A stretch of 24,847 nucleotides of DNA, taken from assembly GCF_001949145.1 (NCBI RefSeq), contig NW_019091727.1:69798-94644 (forward strand), written 5' to 3'. Position numbers and translations under genes: made by a program. The DNA is from Acanthaster planci (Eukaryota; Echinodermata; Asteroidea; Valvatida; Acanthasteridae). Positions 22,401 to 24,847 of the stretch are shown here, piece by piece (within the stretch, counting starts at the first letter, position 1; each line of letters begins with the position of its first letter). Below the pieces are notes generated by a model, which did not search any database, was not told the DNA's origin, and saw only the letters and a program-made list of their open reading frames with translations.

Positions 22401-24500
22401 TCCAGTACATGTACATGTATCAGCTGTTGACCAATTCACAACTACATGTAGGTGCTCACTCTCCAAATAAAGTTGAGAATGAAGAACATGTATGTAAAAT
22501 TTGAAGGGCTATGAAGAAAAATCACAATGACACAACCATTGGCCATCCAACAGTTGACTTTGTTATGATGAAGTCCAGGCTGTGCAACAGATTTCTTTGC
22601 CACACAAACTGATGTAGATGTGATGATAAGTTCTGCAGCTGGTTTTATGGGCCAGCTTGTCATGCTTGTGAATAGAAACCAAACATTATTTACAGAGTTA
22701 TATTAAGGAAGTACTTATTTGATGTCAGTCACTCTTTTGGACAAGTCTATTGTATTTTTTAATAGAAACACTTGAATTGTTACATGTACATCTTCAATCA
22801 GTCCAATTTTTGTAAGCGTGCGACTGCTCATGCTTGTCAAGACATATAATGACCATGTACATGTATACTTGTGCATTCCATATTTCAAAACCGAGCTTTA
22901 AAAATGTTAATGGCCAGAAGAAGGAAGGCAGTACATCTATGTCATGAGCTTTGGCAATGTTGAAAAATGATTGGACAGTACATGTACATGTATGTCTCAC
23001 AGAATTATTCAGTTGGAGGGCGTGTATTTACGCGTACTCGACAATAATTTGACAATAAGGTTTTCAGGCTTACATTTAACATATTGTACATACATGTTTC
23101 TGTGATCAAAATTTAGTGTCAGATTGGGCAGTTTGTAATGCATGTATGTATCTACTGATTTTCCTATCAGACACTGTGTGTCTTAATTTTGTATAATTAA
23201 GATTACAATTTTTTACAGTCACTCTGTATCATTTCTACGGACCAGACTTGCAAGTAGAAGTTAGAATTTCGAAAAATCTTCTAAAAATATCCCTGCCTTT
23301 AATTAGTTTCACTCCATTCATCACATGCACGGTATAATTATCCATACGGTATAAGTTAATAAACATTGTCAATCTTTTGAATTATGATGCTGTTATTATC
23401 ATGTGTAAATAGCAGAAGGAACTGTGCAATTTAAATGTCAACAATTATGCTTACATTAAGTTAATTTCTATTTCATTAATGATGTAGGAGATGAAGAAAT
23501 AAACCAGTGTTAACGTTCAGAAAGGACTAGGCTAAGGCCATTTGTGTCTGCAAGGTTTTACGTTTTACAAAATTTGTAACTAGTATATATGTATGTATAT
23601 ACCCAGTTGAAAAGAGAAAGGTCTTCCATTGTTGGGTGTGTGAACAAAGAACTCTGGAACAAAAGCTGAAATGACGAATTTACCATTAACTTGTATTTGA
23701 ACATACAGTAAATTGAAGTGTTCCAATTTATTTAAATTATTTGAAAAATATTATGCTGGCAAAATAAAATGTTGGGTTTCCCGGTCAACATTCAGATGTA
23801 CATGTTAGATGTAGTTGCCAAATGATCATGAATTACCCATTCTGTGAGAATCTGAATGCATGCTAAAATCTTGATCTCTGAAAAATCTCTAACAAAGATC
23901 ATGAAAGTTGTGTTTTCATTTAAAGGGTGCAATTATTCAAACAGAAACATACAAGGGGCCAATTCGCTTATGTCTAAATGACCCCAGAATTCGCCAGTTA
24001 GTAAGGATTGTGAATTAAGTAACATTTTAACAAGACTTTGGAAACATTTATTTTGTAGAATAGTTTGTTTTCATTTTGAAGGGTTAATTCTGTCACTACA
24101 CTGCAGTGCACTCTCAGTGTATGAGGCCGGTTTGGGTGATTAATTCAAGCGTAAACTGAAGTACCAAGAGTTTGTTCATATCACATGAACAAAGAATCTG
24201 TCACAGCATGATTACATTGGCGTAGAAATGGGGGATATACAGGCATCGTGTGACCCTGAATTTCAACTTTTATTAAGCTGTAACAGGATTGCTTTCACTT
24301 GTTTAGATTGTGAAGAAAGCCTGTATGTAAAAGTCCTGCAGGAAGTTTTCTGAGGGGAAGTTCCAAAAACTGGGAAATTTTTCGATGTTTATGCCTTTTA
24401 GGACAAGGGTAACTGGTCAAGCTCTTCTTGTCTACAATTAATTTCCATGCACTTGTCAAGTTTCGACGCCTGGTTCTGAAGATCGCATACATGTAGTTCA
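19451..24500. other. intergenic DNA, no gene seen
   Basis: AT-rich sequence saturated with TACATGTA palindromes, densest around 20,640-20,760, 21,280-21,310, 21,950-22,150 and 22,270-22,430. The longest open frame is on the minus strand at 20217-20615 (132 codons) and I cannot assign it. Density of the palindromes falls after about 23.1 kb. No RNA gene or further transposon ends were recognised. Confidence 0.5.
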
Positions 24501-24514
24501 GGAAAGTAGTTTAT

Positions 24515-24847
24515 GAGTATTGTGACGCGACAGAGGGCGCTAGTCACTAGGCGCTGTGTAAATTTATAGATGGCGCTCTGCCCAGTAATAGAGGCAGATG
24601 TTAGGCGCGCATAGCTATAGGGTGCGTTCGATTAGCTTCCCTGAATACACAAGTGTTACACCAAGGGAAGCCTCGAAATGAGGCGAATCGAATGCTGCAG
24701 TGTGTATTCGCCAAAGCATTGTGGGAAAAAGGTCAAGTCCCCGCCACGTTCCATCATGTCCATATACACCAACAGTCCATCCGTGACGTCATTACACTCG
24801 GGCAGACTCCACAGGGTGCACCCTGGTAATTCTATATTAGAGGGTCC
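24515..24847. other. GC-richer block with inverted repeats and a CRE palindrome at the window edge
   Basis: Composition changes from AT-rich to CpG-containing sequence. Two matches to the CTCF core pattern AGRKGGCRS lie at 24532-24540 and 24568-24576. A nested inverted repeat follows: TTCGATT (24627-24633) with AATCGAA (24686-24692), AGCTTCCCT with AGGGAAGC (24664-24671), and GAATACAC with GTGTATTC. A perfect TGACGTCA is at 24784-24791. This could be a hAT-like MITE (GGTGCGTTCGATT ends are typical) or the promoter of a gene to the right. Confidence 0.35.

Noticed and set aside
7040-24000. Short (TACATG)n runs as classical microsatellites
   Set aside because: Individual runs are only two to four units and scattered; better described as a dispersed palindromic word.
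1-24847. CRISPR arrays, bacterial operons, riboswitches, tRNA or rRNA genes
   Set aside because: Nothing fits: spliced eukaryotic gene, no regularly spaced direct repeats, no cloverleaf or rRNA-like sequence recognised.

Overview
This is a metazoan nuclear genomic window: AT-rich, intron-containing, full of short non-autonomous repeats, with one assembly gap (156 Ns, 11628-11783). The only gene I can identify is a plus-strand orthologue of neuralized / NEURL1, the E3 ubiquitin ligase that acts on Notch ligands. The dense background of TACATGTA-type palindromes, the frequent TAGGCCTA-like words and a candidate foldback element suggest a marine invertebrate deuterostome (echinoderm, hemichordate or cephalochordate). 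I cannot place it further from sequence alone.

The neuralized gene spans 5.05-14.22 kb in four coding exons: 5051-5105, 10701-11372, 12267-12887 and 13820-14217. All three introns are phase 1. The spliced frame is continuous and gives 581 codons plus stop, close to the 574 residues I recall for human NEURL1. Exon 1 encodes an N-myristoylation-type start (MGQSTSS). Exon 2 encodes NHR1, exon 3 encodes NHR2, and exon 4 encodes a proline-rich linker and a C-terminal C3HC4 RING. The start-codon exon has its own good 3' splice site (AG at 5040-5041), so at least one non-coding 5' exon lies upstream and is unresolved.

Layout: 1-2.26 kb, no gene seen. 2.26-2.61 kb, an element built of degenerate palindromic TTGGTTAA/TTAACCAA units. 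2.8-4.6 kb, a higher-complexity block with candidate minus-strand exons of unknown identity and a diverged inverted duplication (arms about 3336-3611 and 4402-4600). 5.1-10.7 kb, intron 1, holding a foldback-like minisatellite pair (5218-5945), a degenerate GACTTGACTTG tract (7338-7712) and a piggyBac-type MITE with TTAA target sites (9956-10348). 11.37-12.27 kb, intron 2, where the gap lies inside a pair of 24-bp inverted repeats. 14.2-24.8 kb, 3' UTR and intergenic sequence, including a 482-bp hAT-type MITE with a perfect 8-bp target duplication (18969-19450) and a GC-richer, CRE-containing block at the right edge that may be another repeat or the promoter of a neighbouring gene.

No new enzymatic or defence system is evident. 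The most interesting items are the modular 1-1 exon architecture of neuralized, the inverted duplication with exon-like sequence, and several apparently intact non-autonomous transposons.
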